In this document: one piece after another, positions 1 to 7,188 of the stretch | How the letters are laid out: every line of letters begins with the position of its first letter | Numbering within the stretch: the stretch's first letter is position 1 | Source: JBBQXK01 sp038251625 | GTDB taxonomy: Bacteria; Pseudomonadota; Alphaproteobacteria; Rhodobacterales; Rhodobacteraceae | Reading direction: 5' to 3' | NCBI GenBank assembly: GCA_038251625.1 | Contig: JBBSBE010000112.1 | Coordinates: 1-13,031 of the forward strand | DNA length: 13,031 bases | Program-made: the position numbers and the translations under genes | Notes under the pieces: generated by a model | What the model saw: the letters and a program-made list of their open reading frames with translations, nothing else | What the model was told of the DNA's origin: nothing | Databases searched by the model: none

Positions 1-297
1 CGTCAGGTCGAGATCGCCGATCATCTCGGTATCGCCCGCCATATGGCCGGAAAAGACGCAGATTTGCGGGCCGGTGCCCAAAGTCTGACGAATCTTGGCG
101 CCCTCTTCGGCCACGGCCACGAAGAACCGCCGCGCGCCCGCTTGCGCCAGCGCCCGCGCCACCCGCCCGGCGCCAAGGCCATAGCCGTCGGCCTTGACGA
201 CCGCACCTGTCTGCACATCCGGCCCCGAAAGCGCATCAAGCGCGCGCCAGTTCGCCGCGACGGCATCAAGATCGATGGAAAGGGTGCCTGTGGCCAT
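1..297 (-). CDS. alr: Alanine racemase, N-terminal part (gene continues past the left edge)
   Basis: This is the first 99 codons of a pyridoxal-phosphate alanine racemase, which interconverts L- and D-alanine in the cytoplasm to supply D-alanine for peptidoglycan. The protein begins MATGTLSIDLDAVAANW, the usual opening of the family's TIM-barrel domain. It then has VVKADGYGLG, in which Lys35 should be the residue that forms the Schiff base with PLP. The following stretch (ALAQAGARRFFVAVAEEG) matches the family's next barrel strands. The ATG at 297-295 is preceded by AGGGG three bases upstream, and the protein starts where family members normally start. The C-terminal beta domain with the second catalytic residue, a tyrosine, lies outside the window. 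The gene follows the fused glycosyltransferase gene on the same strand after 104 bases, so co-transcription is possible. Identification is firm; whether this is the biosynthetic or a catabolic racemase cannot be told from the fragment. Confidence 0.93.
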   Translation of the reverse strand, partial: MATGTLSIDLDAVAANWRALDALSGPDVQTGAVVKADGYGLGAGRVARALAQAGARRFFVAVAEEGAKIRQTLGTGPQICVFSGHMAGDTEMIGDLDLT

Positions 298-401
298 GCG
301 CCCCTACATGCCAGCCAAGTCGCCCGCGTCAAGCAGAAAGGGGCCAATCCTGCCGCTTCTCGCGTGTCCAAATGTTTGCGGTGGAGCGTCGGCCCCCGTT
401 T

Positions 402-2639
402 CTACAACGCCGCAAGGGCCTTGCGGATATAGCGGTTGTCCCCCCGCGTCAGCACCCAGCGCCCCAGTCGTTGTGCGAGTGCCGGATGCCCCCGGGCCAG
501 CGCGCGCTTGAAAAGCTCGCGCTGGTAGCGCTGAAATCCCCTGCGCGCGCGCAGCATGGTATAGAATTCAGCCTTGGTCAGGGTGCCGTTCAGCGCGCCA
601 AGGATGATGGGCGACAATATCCCCATCTGGTGCAGCGACGAGCCGAGGCGGTGCCCCATCAGCGGCGCGCGCAGCTTCATCACGTTCGCGCCGGTGAATC
701 GCGCCACGTGGCCTGCATCCAGGGGCTCATAGGGGTCGAACAGCAGTGTCACGCGGCTCGCAGCGCGGCTGACCACCGCTGCGTCGCCGTAAGGCCCGGT
801 AAAATTGCGATCCCACGCCACCTTGTAGCGCGTCTCGAAGGGCACAAGGGCACGGTCGAGCGTGGATTGCGGCGAGATGGCCACCACTTCGGCGCCGGGG
901 CATGCGGGCGAGAAGGCGCAGGCCGCATAGCCGCCCATCGAGGCGCCGTAGAAGACCACGCGCTTGAAGCGCGCGAAGAACCCCTCTGCCGCCAGCCGGT
1001 CGAATTCTGCCGACACCCAGGGGTCGCGGTACCACGTCCAGCCGCCGGCCATCACGCCCAGCATCGACCAGCCCTGCTTTTCGATGAAGGCAAAGCCCCA
1101 GGGGCGGCGGTCTTCCCGCTTGTCCATCACGATGTCGAGGTTGTCGAAGGTCACGACCAGCGTATCGGGGTTGCGCGGAATGAAGAGAAAGGAATGGGTA
1201 TCGTTGGCGGTGGTGAATCCGTCCGGGCCTGCAAGGTTTGCGGCGATGGCCGCCCAATCGGTGGGGGCTTCGTCCGGTACGGCAGGCGCGGGTTCGGGTG
1301 CGGACCCTGTGGCCGGTTCGCTGCGGCGCATCACGACCCGCATGATCTCGACCCCGCCATCATCGCGCGTCGACACGGTCGTGACATCGCCGCGTTGTTT
1401 CAGGAACGGCCATGCGCCCGATCCTTTGCGGATATCGCTGACGAGAACGCCGCCGGGCGCCATCCCGGCATCGAGAAGCGGCCCGAGGGGGGCGGCCTTG
1501 CAGGTATCGCCAAAGCCCGCAAGGTTTGCCACCACATCTGCCGGGCGATGGTCTTCGGCCTTCGTGACGATGCGGATTGCGCCGGGCTTAACGCCGTTGG
1601 TTTCCAGAAACGCGCGGTAGGCTTCGACCCAGGCCGATTGCGCCCCGGAAAACCGCCCCTTGTGGTCCACGTCCACAAGGTCGATCGCCGCGCCCCAGCG
1701 TTCATGGACGGCAAGCGCCAGCGATTGTGCGTGACCGCCAAGATCTGCAAAGCGCGTGACACGCGGCAGCGCCAGTGCATCCACCAGCCCTGCCTCGAAC
1801 ACATGACGCCCGCGCCCCTTGATCGGGGCGGCGGCGGCACGGATCGCGTGGCGGTCGCAGAGGTTGGCCAGATAGCTGCCCTGCGGCGGAAGGCCCATGT
1901 GCCGGAGGCCGATCTCGCGCTTGTTCGACGCCCAGAGGTGCAGCGCGGTTGTCGCCGGCGTCAGGCGTTGTTCCACCCTGCGGGCGGGGCGCAGAAACTG
2001 CGTCCGGTCGGGGAAGGGGATGGGATAGAAGGCCTCCATCGGTTGCACCTCGGGCAAAAGCCCGTGCGCGGCGGCAAAATGCGTAACCATCAGCGGCCCC
2101 CAGGTGCCCCAGGGCTGTTGGCTGATGTGGATGGGTGCGCCTGCCGCCGCTGCTGCCTGATATTCTGCCCGCTGGCGCGGCTTCAGGAAGGGCGGGATCG
2201 CGTAGGGGTCGGCAGTGAAGGCCAGCATGTCGGCCAGCATCGGATGGTCGGGCGGCAGGCCCAGAACGGCGTTGTTCACCCGCAGCGACCCGGGCAGTTC
2301 AAACCCCATCACCACGGCGCTGTCATAGGCCATGGGGCGCAGGCAATAGACATCGGTATCGACCCAGATCATGCCGGGATGGGCGCGGATCATGTGCAGC
2401 CGGAAGAGATCGGCAAAAAGGGCGAAGCTGTCCTTCTTTTCGTATTTCAGGAAGTCGGCGGTATCGAGCACGCTGCGGCCATCGGCGCGGATCACGCCTG
2501 CGGGCACGTTTGGGATATCATCGTAGGAGAAAAGCGTGATGCGCTGGCCCTGATCGACAAAGCTTTTGAGGCAGAGCTGTTCAAGCCAGCTCAGCGGCCC
2601 GCCGATCCACAGCGTTCCGACCTCCCGCGCCCGTGTCAT
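402..2639 (-). CDS. Three-domain fusion: DXD glycosyltransferase + Rossmann/methyltransferase-like + alpha/beta-hydrolase-like
   Basis: The product has 745 residues and no signal peptide or membrane segment. Residues 5-265 look like a DXD sugar-transferase domain (Gly_transf_sug/GT32-like). They have WIGGPLSWLEQLC near the start, LFADLFR at 75-80, and the nucleotide-sugar and metal motif IWVDTDVYCLRP with Asp94 and Asp96. Residues 290-435 resemble a class I methyltransferase Rossmann fold: RFADLGGH (about 296-303), the acidic strand IDLVDVDH (319-326), and VVANLAGFGD then GGVLVSDIRKG. A Pro/Ala/Glu-rich linker (440-460) follows. Residues 461-745 resemble an alpha/beta hydrolase with nucleophile elbow FYGASMGGYAA (Ser567), a DPYEPLD segment (Asp635, Asp641) and a possible catalytic His663. 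The ATG at 2639 is chosen because homology begins at once and the upstream in-frame extension is low-complexity Arg/Pro. The gene is divergent from the GT gene at 2804, and its hydrolase domain is paralogous to the protein at 6250-7188. Domain names come from motifs, and the overall substrate is unknown. Confidence 0.82.
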   Translation of the reverse strand: MTRAREVGTLWIGGPLSWLEQLCLKSFVDQGQRITLFSYDDIPNVPAGVIRADGRSVLDTADFLKYEKKDSFALFADLFRLHMIRAHPGMIWVDTDVYCLRPMAYDSAVVMGFELPGSLRVNNAVLGLPPDHPMLADMLAFTADPYAIPPFLKPRQRAEYQAAAAAGAPIHISQQPWGTWGPLMVTHFAAAHGLLPEVQPMEAFYPIPFPDRTQFLRPARRVEQRLTPATTALHLWASNKREIGLRHMGLPPQGSYLANLCDRHAIRAAAAPIKGRGRHVFEAGLVDALALPRVTRFADLGGHAQSLALAVHERWGAAIDLVDVDHKGRFSGAQSAWVEAYRAFLETNGVKPGAIRIVTKAEDHRPADVVANLAGFGDTCKAAPLGPLLDAGMAPGGVLVSDIRKGSGAWPFLKQRGDVTTVSTRDDGGVEIMRVVMRRSEPATGSAPEPAPAVPDEAPTDWAAIAANLAGPDGFTTANDTHSFLFIPRNPDTLVVTFDNLDIVMDKREDRRPWGFAFIEKQGWSMLGVMAGGWTWYRDPWVSAEFDRLAAEGFFARFKRVVFYGASMGGYAACAFSPACPGAEVVAISPQSTLDRALVPFETRYKVAWDRNFTGPYGDAAVVSRAASRVTLLFDPYEPLDAGHVARFTGANVMKLRAPLMGHRLGSSLHQMGILSPIILGALNGTLTKAEFYTMLRARRGFQRYQRELFKRALARGHPALAQRLGRWVLTRGDNRYIRKALAAL

Positions 2640-2735
2640 GCCTGCTGCCCCGCCCGTTTTGGTGCTGTTAGCGCGACAGTCTGGCGGAAATGGGGCGATT
2701 TGCAACGGGTTGGGGAAAATGCGGGTGGCTCTGGC

Positions 2736-2765
2736 TTGGACGCGCGCGCGGGGGCGTGGTAGAAC
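2736..2765 (+). promoter_or_regulatory. Weak candidate promoter for the glycosyltransferase operon
   Basis: TTGGAC (2736-2741) and TAGAAC (2760-2765) are separated by 18 bases within the 164-base gap between the divergent genes. Each hexamer matches the sigma-70 consensus only in part, and the spacer is almost pure GC, including an alternating CG run at 2741-2750. The position would give a leader of about 30 bases before the GTG start. This is a suggestion only; no convincing promoter was found for the opposite strand. Confidence 0.2.
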
Positions 2766-2791
2766 CGGATCAGGGTGGCGCGAGACCGCCC

Positions 2792-2797
2792 GGGAGG
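2792..2797 (+). promoter_or_regulatory. Ribosome binding site GGGAGG that decides a GTG start
   Basis: GGGAGG lies six bases before the GTG at 2804. The alternative ATG at 2831 has only AAGGA some fourteen bases away, so the GTG is the better start for the large glycosyltransferase gene. Confidence 0.6.
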
Positions 2798-2803
2798 CGC
2801 GCA

Positions 2804-5089
2804 GTGGCGACAAGGACCGTTCAGCCCCGGATGTTGCACCGCAGCCTTGGCGCGGTCGAGGCCCCTGCGCCGGGGATCACGCGGCTTCTGGATGCCACCG
2901 TGACCCCGGACGGGCGGCTGCATGCGTTCTTCGGGACGGGCACGAAGCCCGCCGTCTTTGCCCCCGATGGTGCGCCGGATGCAGCGTTGCCGCTTGATCT
3001 GCGCGAGGTATCAGGGGGCACGCTGGCGGTTTTTGAACGGGAGGGCCCGATTGCGCTGGCGGCTGGCGGGCGGATGGTCGTGCGTGCGGCCGATGCCGAG
3101 GCGGATTTCCTGGCCGGGTGCAATGTCACGCTGGGCTTCCGGCTGGAGGAGACGGCGGGGCAGGTGGCCGAGGGGCTGCGCTATCATGCGGCAGGGCACG
3201 GGCTGACGGGCGCGCTGATCGTGAACCGGCTGCCGGGTGAGGATCCTGCGGCGTTTCCCATGGCGCTGGCGGAGGCCCTGTCGGGCACTGATCTGCGGAT
3301 CGTGGTGCTGGATGCGCCGATCCCGCTGGGCAAGCCGGGGATGGCGCCCGAAAACCACCCGATCCTTGCGCCGGATGCGCCGGGCAAGGACCGGATGGCG
3401 CAACCGGCGCCGGATCCATGGCGCGCGCCCTTGGGTGAAGGGTTGGTGTACGAGATCGCGAAATGGCGGTTCCTGTCGCAGGCCCGCGCCGTCTTGACGC
3501 TGGACGTGACCGACATTCTGGCTCCGCGCGCGCCGGGCGAGGCCACCGCGTTCGACCTGTGCCTTGACGCGCGGCAGGGCGTGATCCCGCTGGCTGGCGC
3601 GCGCATCTACCCCTGGCGGGTGCGCGAGGGCGCAGAGGCGCGCTTTGGCGATCACATCTGCCGCCCCTTCGACAAGGGCGACGATATCGCCCGCTGGGGC
3701 GCAGCGCCGGAAAGGGCGGGGCTGGAAAACACCTGGCGCATGGGCCGCGTGGCCTATGCCAAGCCGGAAGGCGCGCCGCCCGCCTTCTATCGCGCGATGG
3801 CGATCCGGGTTCCGGGGCGCGCTGCGGCAGAGCTTGCGCCCAAAACCTCGCTGGTCGAGGATGAGGGGCTTTTGGTGCTGTCGCAGGGCGCCTTCGGGTG
3901 GAAGCCCGTGCGCGCGCCCGTTTCGACCCCGAAACCCACCGCAGCCCGTGCGGCGGAGGCGGGCCGGGTGGCGATCATCACCACGATGAAGAACGAGGGG
4001 CCGTTCATTCTGGAATGGCTGGCCTATCACCGCGCCATCGGGGTGGACGATTTCCTGATCTACACGAACGATTGCACCGATGGCACCGATACGATGCTGC
4101 AGCTTCTGCAGGCCAAGGGATACGTCCAACACCGCGAAAACCCGTTCCGCGAAAGCGGCCTCAAGCCCCAGCATGCCGCGTTGCAGGCGGGTGAGAAAGA
4201 AGCCCTGATGCAGGGCTGCGGTTGGGGCATCTGCATGGATGTGGACGAGTTCATCAACATCAAGATCGGCGACGGCACGCTGACGGGCCTTTTTGCGGCG
4301 ATGGATGCGGCGATGCCCGGTGCCAACCTCATCAGCCTGACGTGGAGGCTGTTCGGCAATGCAGATGTGCACGGCTACGAGGACCGCCTCCTGATCGAAC
4401 AGTTCGACCGTTGCGCGCCCGAACTGATCCGCAAGCCGCATCAGGCCTGGGGGTTCAAGACGCTCTATCGCAACATCGACATCTTCAAGAAGCTGGGCGT
4501 CCATCGCCCCAAGGGGCTGATCCCCGATCTGTGGGATCGTGTGCGCTGGCTGAACGGATCGGGGCGGGCGATGCCACGGGGCATGTTCCGCAACGGCTGG
4601 CGCTCGACCATGGAAACCTTCGGCTACGATTGGGTGCAACTGAACCACTACGCCGTGCGGTCCGCCGAAAGCTTTCTTGTGAAGCGGGATCGGGGGCGGG
4701 TGAACCATGTGGACCGGGATCAGGGCCTGAACTACTGGTTCCGGATGAACCACAACGTGGACGAAGACCGCTCGATCCAGCGGATGATCCCTGCGGCCCG
4801 GGCCGCGTTTGACCAGCTGATGGCCGACCCCGAGATCGCGGCAGCGCATCGCGCGGCGGTCGCGGCCCATCGCGCCAAGATCGCCGAATTGCGGGCGACC
4901 GAAACCTATCAGGCCTTCTACGAGGAACTGACCGGGCCAAGGATGGAGCGTCTTTGTCGCTTGCAGAAACATTTCGGCTCGGCGGTTTTCAGCGCGGGGC
5001 CGCATGTCATTCCGCCCGATCTGCACGCGCGCGACCTTCCGGATGATTTCTTTTTCACCGTCGATCCCGTGGCCGAGGCCGCGCATTGA
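2804..5089 (+). CDS. Family 2-type glycosyltransferase (Glyco_tranf_2_4-like) with a degenerate N-terminal GT half
   Basis: The product has 761 residues and is probably a cytoplasmic or membrane-peripheral sugar transferase; no signal peptide or membrane helix is seen. The C-terminal half (about 387-660) carries the family signature in order: TTMKNEGPFILEWLAYH, then TNDCTDGTDTML, the metal/nucleotide-sugar motif CMDVDEF (Asp479, Asp481), LTWRLFGN, KTLYRN, LGVHRPK and QLNHYAVRS. The N-terminal half (about 105-335) repeats the same layout in weakened form. GLRYHAAGHGLTGALIV corresponds to WLAYHRAIGVDDFLIY, and LDVTDIL stands where DVDEF should be. The GTG start at 2804 has GGGAGG six bases upstream; an ATG at 2831 is the alternative. 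The next gene starts inside this gene's stop codon, so the two are probably translationally coupled. Donor and acceptor sugars are unknown. The family call is firm, and the pseudo-domain reading is my alignment by eye. Confidence 0.85.
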   Translation: MATRTVQPRMLHRSLGAVEAPAPGITRLLDATVTPDGRLHAFFGTGTKPAVFAPDGAPDAALPLDLREVSGGTLAVFEREGPIALAAGGRMVVRAADAEADFLAGCNVTLGFRLEETAGQVAEGLRYHAAGHGLTGALIVNRLPGEDPAAFPMALAEALSGTDLRIVVLDAPIPLGKPGMAPENHPILAPDAPGKDRMAQPAPDPWRAPLGEGLVYEIAKWRFLSQARAVLTLDVTDILAPRAPGEATAFDLCLDARQGVIPLAGARIYPWRVREGAEARFGDHICRPFDKGDDIARWGAAPERAGLENTWRMGRVAYAKPEGAPPAFYRAMAIRVPGRAAAELAPKTSLVEDEGLLVLSQGAFGWKPVRAPVSTPKPTAARAAEAGRVAIITTMKNEGPFILEWLAYHRAIGVDDFLIYTNDCTDGTDTMLQLLQAKGYVQHRENPFRESGLKPQHAALQAGEKEALMQGCGWGICMDVDEFINIKIGDGTLTGLFAAMDAAMPGANLISLTWRLFGNADVHGYEDRLLIEQFDRCAPELIRKPHQAWGFKTLYRNIDIFKKLGVHRPKGLIPDLWDRVRWLNGSGRAMPRGMFRNGWRSTMETFGYDWVQLNHYAVRSAESFLVKRDRGRVNHVDRDQGLNYWFRMNHNVDEDRSIQRMIPAARAAFDQLMADPEIAAAHRAAVAAHRAKIAELRATETYQAFYEELTGPRMERLCRLQKHFGSAVFSAGPHVIPPDLHARDLPDDFFFTVDPVAEAAH
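5075..5078 (+). promoter_or_regulatory. Ribosome binding site GAGG for a TTG start
   Basis: GAGG lies seven bases before the TTG at 5086, inside the end of the preceding gene. There is no usable ATG or GTG nearby that would keep the conserved N-terminal strand of the glycosyltransferase, so this site supports the rare TTG start. Confidence 0.5.
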
Positions 5090-6111
5090 GCCGGGTTCTG
5101 GCCGTTCTGACGGTGCGCAACGAGGGTGCGTTCCTGATCGACTGGCTGGCCCATGCGCGGGCGGTCGGGTTCAGCGATGTGCTGGTCTTTTCGAACGATT
5201 GCGACGACGGCACGGGTGCGATGCTGGACCGGTTGGTGGCGCTGGGGTGGCTGACACATGTGCGCAACGACGGGCCACATGAGGAAGGCCCGCAATGGGC
5301 CGCGCTGAAGGCCGCCACGCGCCACCCGCTGCGCCGCGCCGCCGATTGGGTGATGGTCACCGATATCGACGAGTTTCTGACGGTGCAGGTGGGCGATGGC
5401 ACGATCCCTGACCTGCTGGCCGCTGTGCCGGAGGCCGATGCCATTGCGCTGACGTGGCGGATGTTCGGGAATGCGGGCGCGGTGGAGTATCAGGACCGCC
5501 CTGTGACCGCCCAGTTCCTGCGCGCCGCTCCCTGCGTCCTGCACTGGCCGTGGCGGGCGCAGATGATCAAGACGTTGTTCCGCAACGACGGCGCCTACGG
5601 CAAGCTTGGCGTCCACCGCCCCGGCAAGCCCGATCCGGCCCGCGCGCCGGTCTGGGTGGATGGCGCGGGGCGGCGGTTGCCCCCGGCGTTTGCCACGGGG
5701 CGCCTGTTCACCGATCCGGGGTCCGACCCCTACGCGCTGGCGCAACTGAACCACTATGCGCTGGGCGCGATGGAAAGCTTTGTGGTCAAGGCGGACCGGG
5801 GTCGGGCCAACCGCGCCGCCACCACCTTCGATGCAGGCTACTGGATCGAGCGCAATTTCGACGCGGTCGAAGATCGCTCGGCGCTGGCGCTGGACCCGCG
5901 CGTGGCGCCATTGCGCGAAAGTTTGCGCGCCGACCCCGTGCTGGGTCCGCTGCACGCCGCCGCCGTTGCCTGGCGCCGTGACCGTTTTGAAGCCCTGATG
6001 GCGGATGAGCGGTGGCGGGCGCTTCTTGGTCAGGTCATGCTGGCAGGGCCCACGCGGCTCTTGTCGCCCGATGAGGCCCGGTCCATCTGGCGCCATGCGC
6101 AGGGCGGCTGA
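5086..6111 (+). CDS. Single-domain family 2-type glycosyltransferase (Glyco_tranf_2_4-like)
   Basis: The product has 341 residues and is a paralogue of the C-terminal half of the preceding gene. The motifs appear in the same order: LTVRNEGAFLIDWLAHARA, FSNDCDDGTGAML, the DXD-type VTDIDEF (Asp93, Asp95), LTWRMFGN, KTLFRN, LGVHRPG and QLNHYALGAMESFVVK. This indicates an intact GT-A nucleotide-sugar transferase. The TTG start at 5086 shares four bases (TTGA) with the upstream TGA stop and has GAGG seven bases before it; the protein then begins right at the first beta-strand (MSRVLAVLTVRNEG), which is where relatives begin. The two enzymes probably act on the same glycan, as acceptor-extending partners or on alternate sugars. 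The sequence does not show which sugar is moved. Confidence 0.87.
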   Translation: MSRVLAVLTVRNEGAFLIDWLAHARAVGFSDVLVFSNDCDDGTGAMLDRLVALGWLTHVRNDGPHEEGPQWAALKAATRHPLRRAADWVMVTDIDEFLTVQVGDGTIPDLLAAVPEADAIALTWRMFGNAGAVEYQDRPVTAQFLRAAPCVLHWPWRAQMIKTLFRNDGAYGKLGVHRPGKPDPARAPVWVDGAGRRLPPAFATGRLFTDPGSDPYALAQLNHYALGAMESFVVKADRGRANRAATTFDAGYWIERNFDAVEDRSALALDPRVAPLRESLRADPVLGPLHAAAVAWRRDRFEALMADERWRALLGQVMLAGPTRLLSPDEARSIWRHAQGG

Positions 6112-6171
6112 GGCGCGGAAACAATGATCGGCGACTGTCCGCCGGCTGCCTAAGTCGTGCCCACTTGTAAG

Positions 6172-6186
6172 CGTGGTTCCGCCACG
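6172..6186 (+). other. Small inverted repeat between glycosyltransferase and hydrolase-like genes
   Basis: CGTGG and CCACG flank a five-base loop in the 138-base gap. No T-run follows, so it does not look like a complete intrinsic terminator. The rest of this gap holds no feature I recognise. Confidence 0.25.
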
Positions 6187-6249
6187 GGACAATGAGATGC
6201 AACGGTCGAAGTCGCCCATCCGGCGTCTTTGCAAAGAGCCTGGAGTGTC

Positions 6250-7188
6250 ATGCCCGAACCGACCGACCTGCACGAGGCCGCGCAGTCCTCAGCCTCCGCC
6301 GTTCAGGCGGAGCGGGCGGATTGGCTTGGCCATCTGGAGGCGGTGGCCGAGGAAACGGGCTATGTGGAACCGCTGGGCGCGCATCACTGGGCGGTCTTCA
6401 CCGATGATACGCCCACGCTTCTGGTAACCTTCGAGCGCGCGGACGTCTTGCGGGCGTCGGGGCCCGCCACGCTGCCCGAGGGGCTGGTGCTGGCGCAGGC
6501 GCGTGGCTGGTCGCATCTGGGGCTTCTGGCCGAGGGCGAGACGTGGTTCCGCGACGCCGCGATCTACCGCTATTTCGACCGGCTGGTGGACGATGCGTTT
6601 TTCGAGGATTTCGACCGCGTGGTGTTCTACGGCGCGGGGATGGGCGGCTATGCCGCCTGCGCCTTTTCAGTTGTGGCCCCGGGTGCGACGGTCGTGGCCA
6701 TCGCGCCCCGTGCCACGCTTGATCCGTCCCGCGCGGGCTGGGACGGGCGCCACCGCGCGCATCGGCGGCTGTCTTTCAATGACCGCTATGGCTATGCCCC
6801 CGACATGATCGAGGGCGCGGGCAGTGCCTTCATGATCTACGATCCGGTGGTGCGCGAGGATGCGATGCATGCGGCCCTTTTTGCGCGCCCTTACGTGGCG
6901 GCGCTGAAGGCACGGCATTTCGGGCAGGAGATCGAGCTTGCGTTGCGCCGGATGGGCATCCTTGACGATCTTGTGGCCGCAGCGATGGACGGGTCCCTGA
7001 CACCGGCACTTTTTGCCAGCATGATGCGGATCCGGCGCAACTATGGGCCTTATCTGCGCCGTCTGCTGACCGCAGCACAGGATGCGGGGCGCCCGGCGCT
7101 TGAGGCGCGTATCTGCCGGTCGGTGACCGCGCGGATGAAAGCGCCCGCGTTCCGCAAACGGCTGGCCGAGATCGAGGCCGGTCAGTAA
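6250..7188 (+). CDS. Stand-alone alpha/beta-hydrolase-like protein lacking the nucleophilic serine
   Basis: The product has 312 residues and no signal peptide. It is clearly homologous to the C-terminal domain of the fused protein at 402-2639. Shared stretches include the LLVTF strand, the GETWFRD/GWTWYRD pair, FDRVVFYG, MGGYAACAFS and RRMGIL/HQMGIL. The elbow reads FYGAGMGG, so Gly130 (GGG at 6637-6639) stands where the fused relative has Ser567 (TCG). By ungapped alignment Gln226 stands where the relative has His663, while Asp198 and Asp204 are kept. It is probably not a classical serine hydrolase, and may be a binding or partner protein. From memory, database relatives sometimes carry the name phosphoadenosine phosphosulfate reductase; I see no motif of that enzyme here. 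The ATG at 6250 has GGAG four bases upstream; an in-frame TTG at 6229 is less likely. The stop overlaps the end of the opposing gene by seven bases. Confidence 0.75.
   Translation: MPEPTDLHEAAQSSASAVQAERADWLGHLEAVAEETGYVEPLGAHHWAVFTDDTPTLLVTFERADVLRASGPATLPEGLVLAQARGWSHLGLLAEGETWFRDAAIYRYFDRLVDDAFFEDFDRVVFYGAGMGGYAACAFSVVAPGATVVAIAPRATLDPSRAGWDGRHRAHRRLSFNDRYGYAPDMIEGAGSAFMIYDPVVREDAMHAALFARPYVAALKARHFGQEIELALRRMGILDDLVAAAMDGSLTPALFASMMRIRRNYGPYLRRLLTAAQDAGRPALEARICRSVTARMKAPAFRKRLAEIEAGQ

Noticed and set aside
304..332. TTGACG with a 17-base spacer upstream of alr as a promoter
   Set aside because: The -10 position reads ATGTAG, a poor match, and would leave almost no leader before the start codon.
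2741..2750. Alternating CG run as a Z-DNA or regulatory element
   Set aside because: Short CG runs are expected at this base composition, and similar ones occur inside coding sequence.
372..2762. A 796-codon open frame on the plus strand opposite the three-domain fusion gene
   Set aside because: It is an antisense shadow of high-GC codon use: its translation is rich in Arg, His, Gly and Pro with no domain motif, while the minus-strand frame has clear conserved motifs.
3011..5086. A 691-codon minus-strand open frame opposite the large glycosyltransferase gene
   Set aside because: Same shadow effect; no recognisable motif, and the plus strand carries the DVDEF and WRLFGN signatures.
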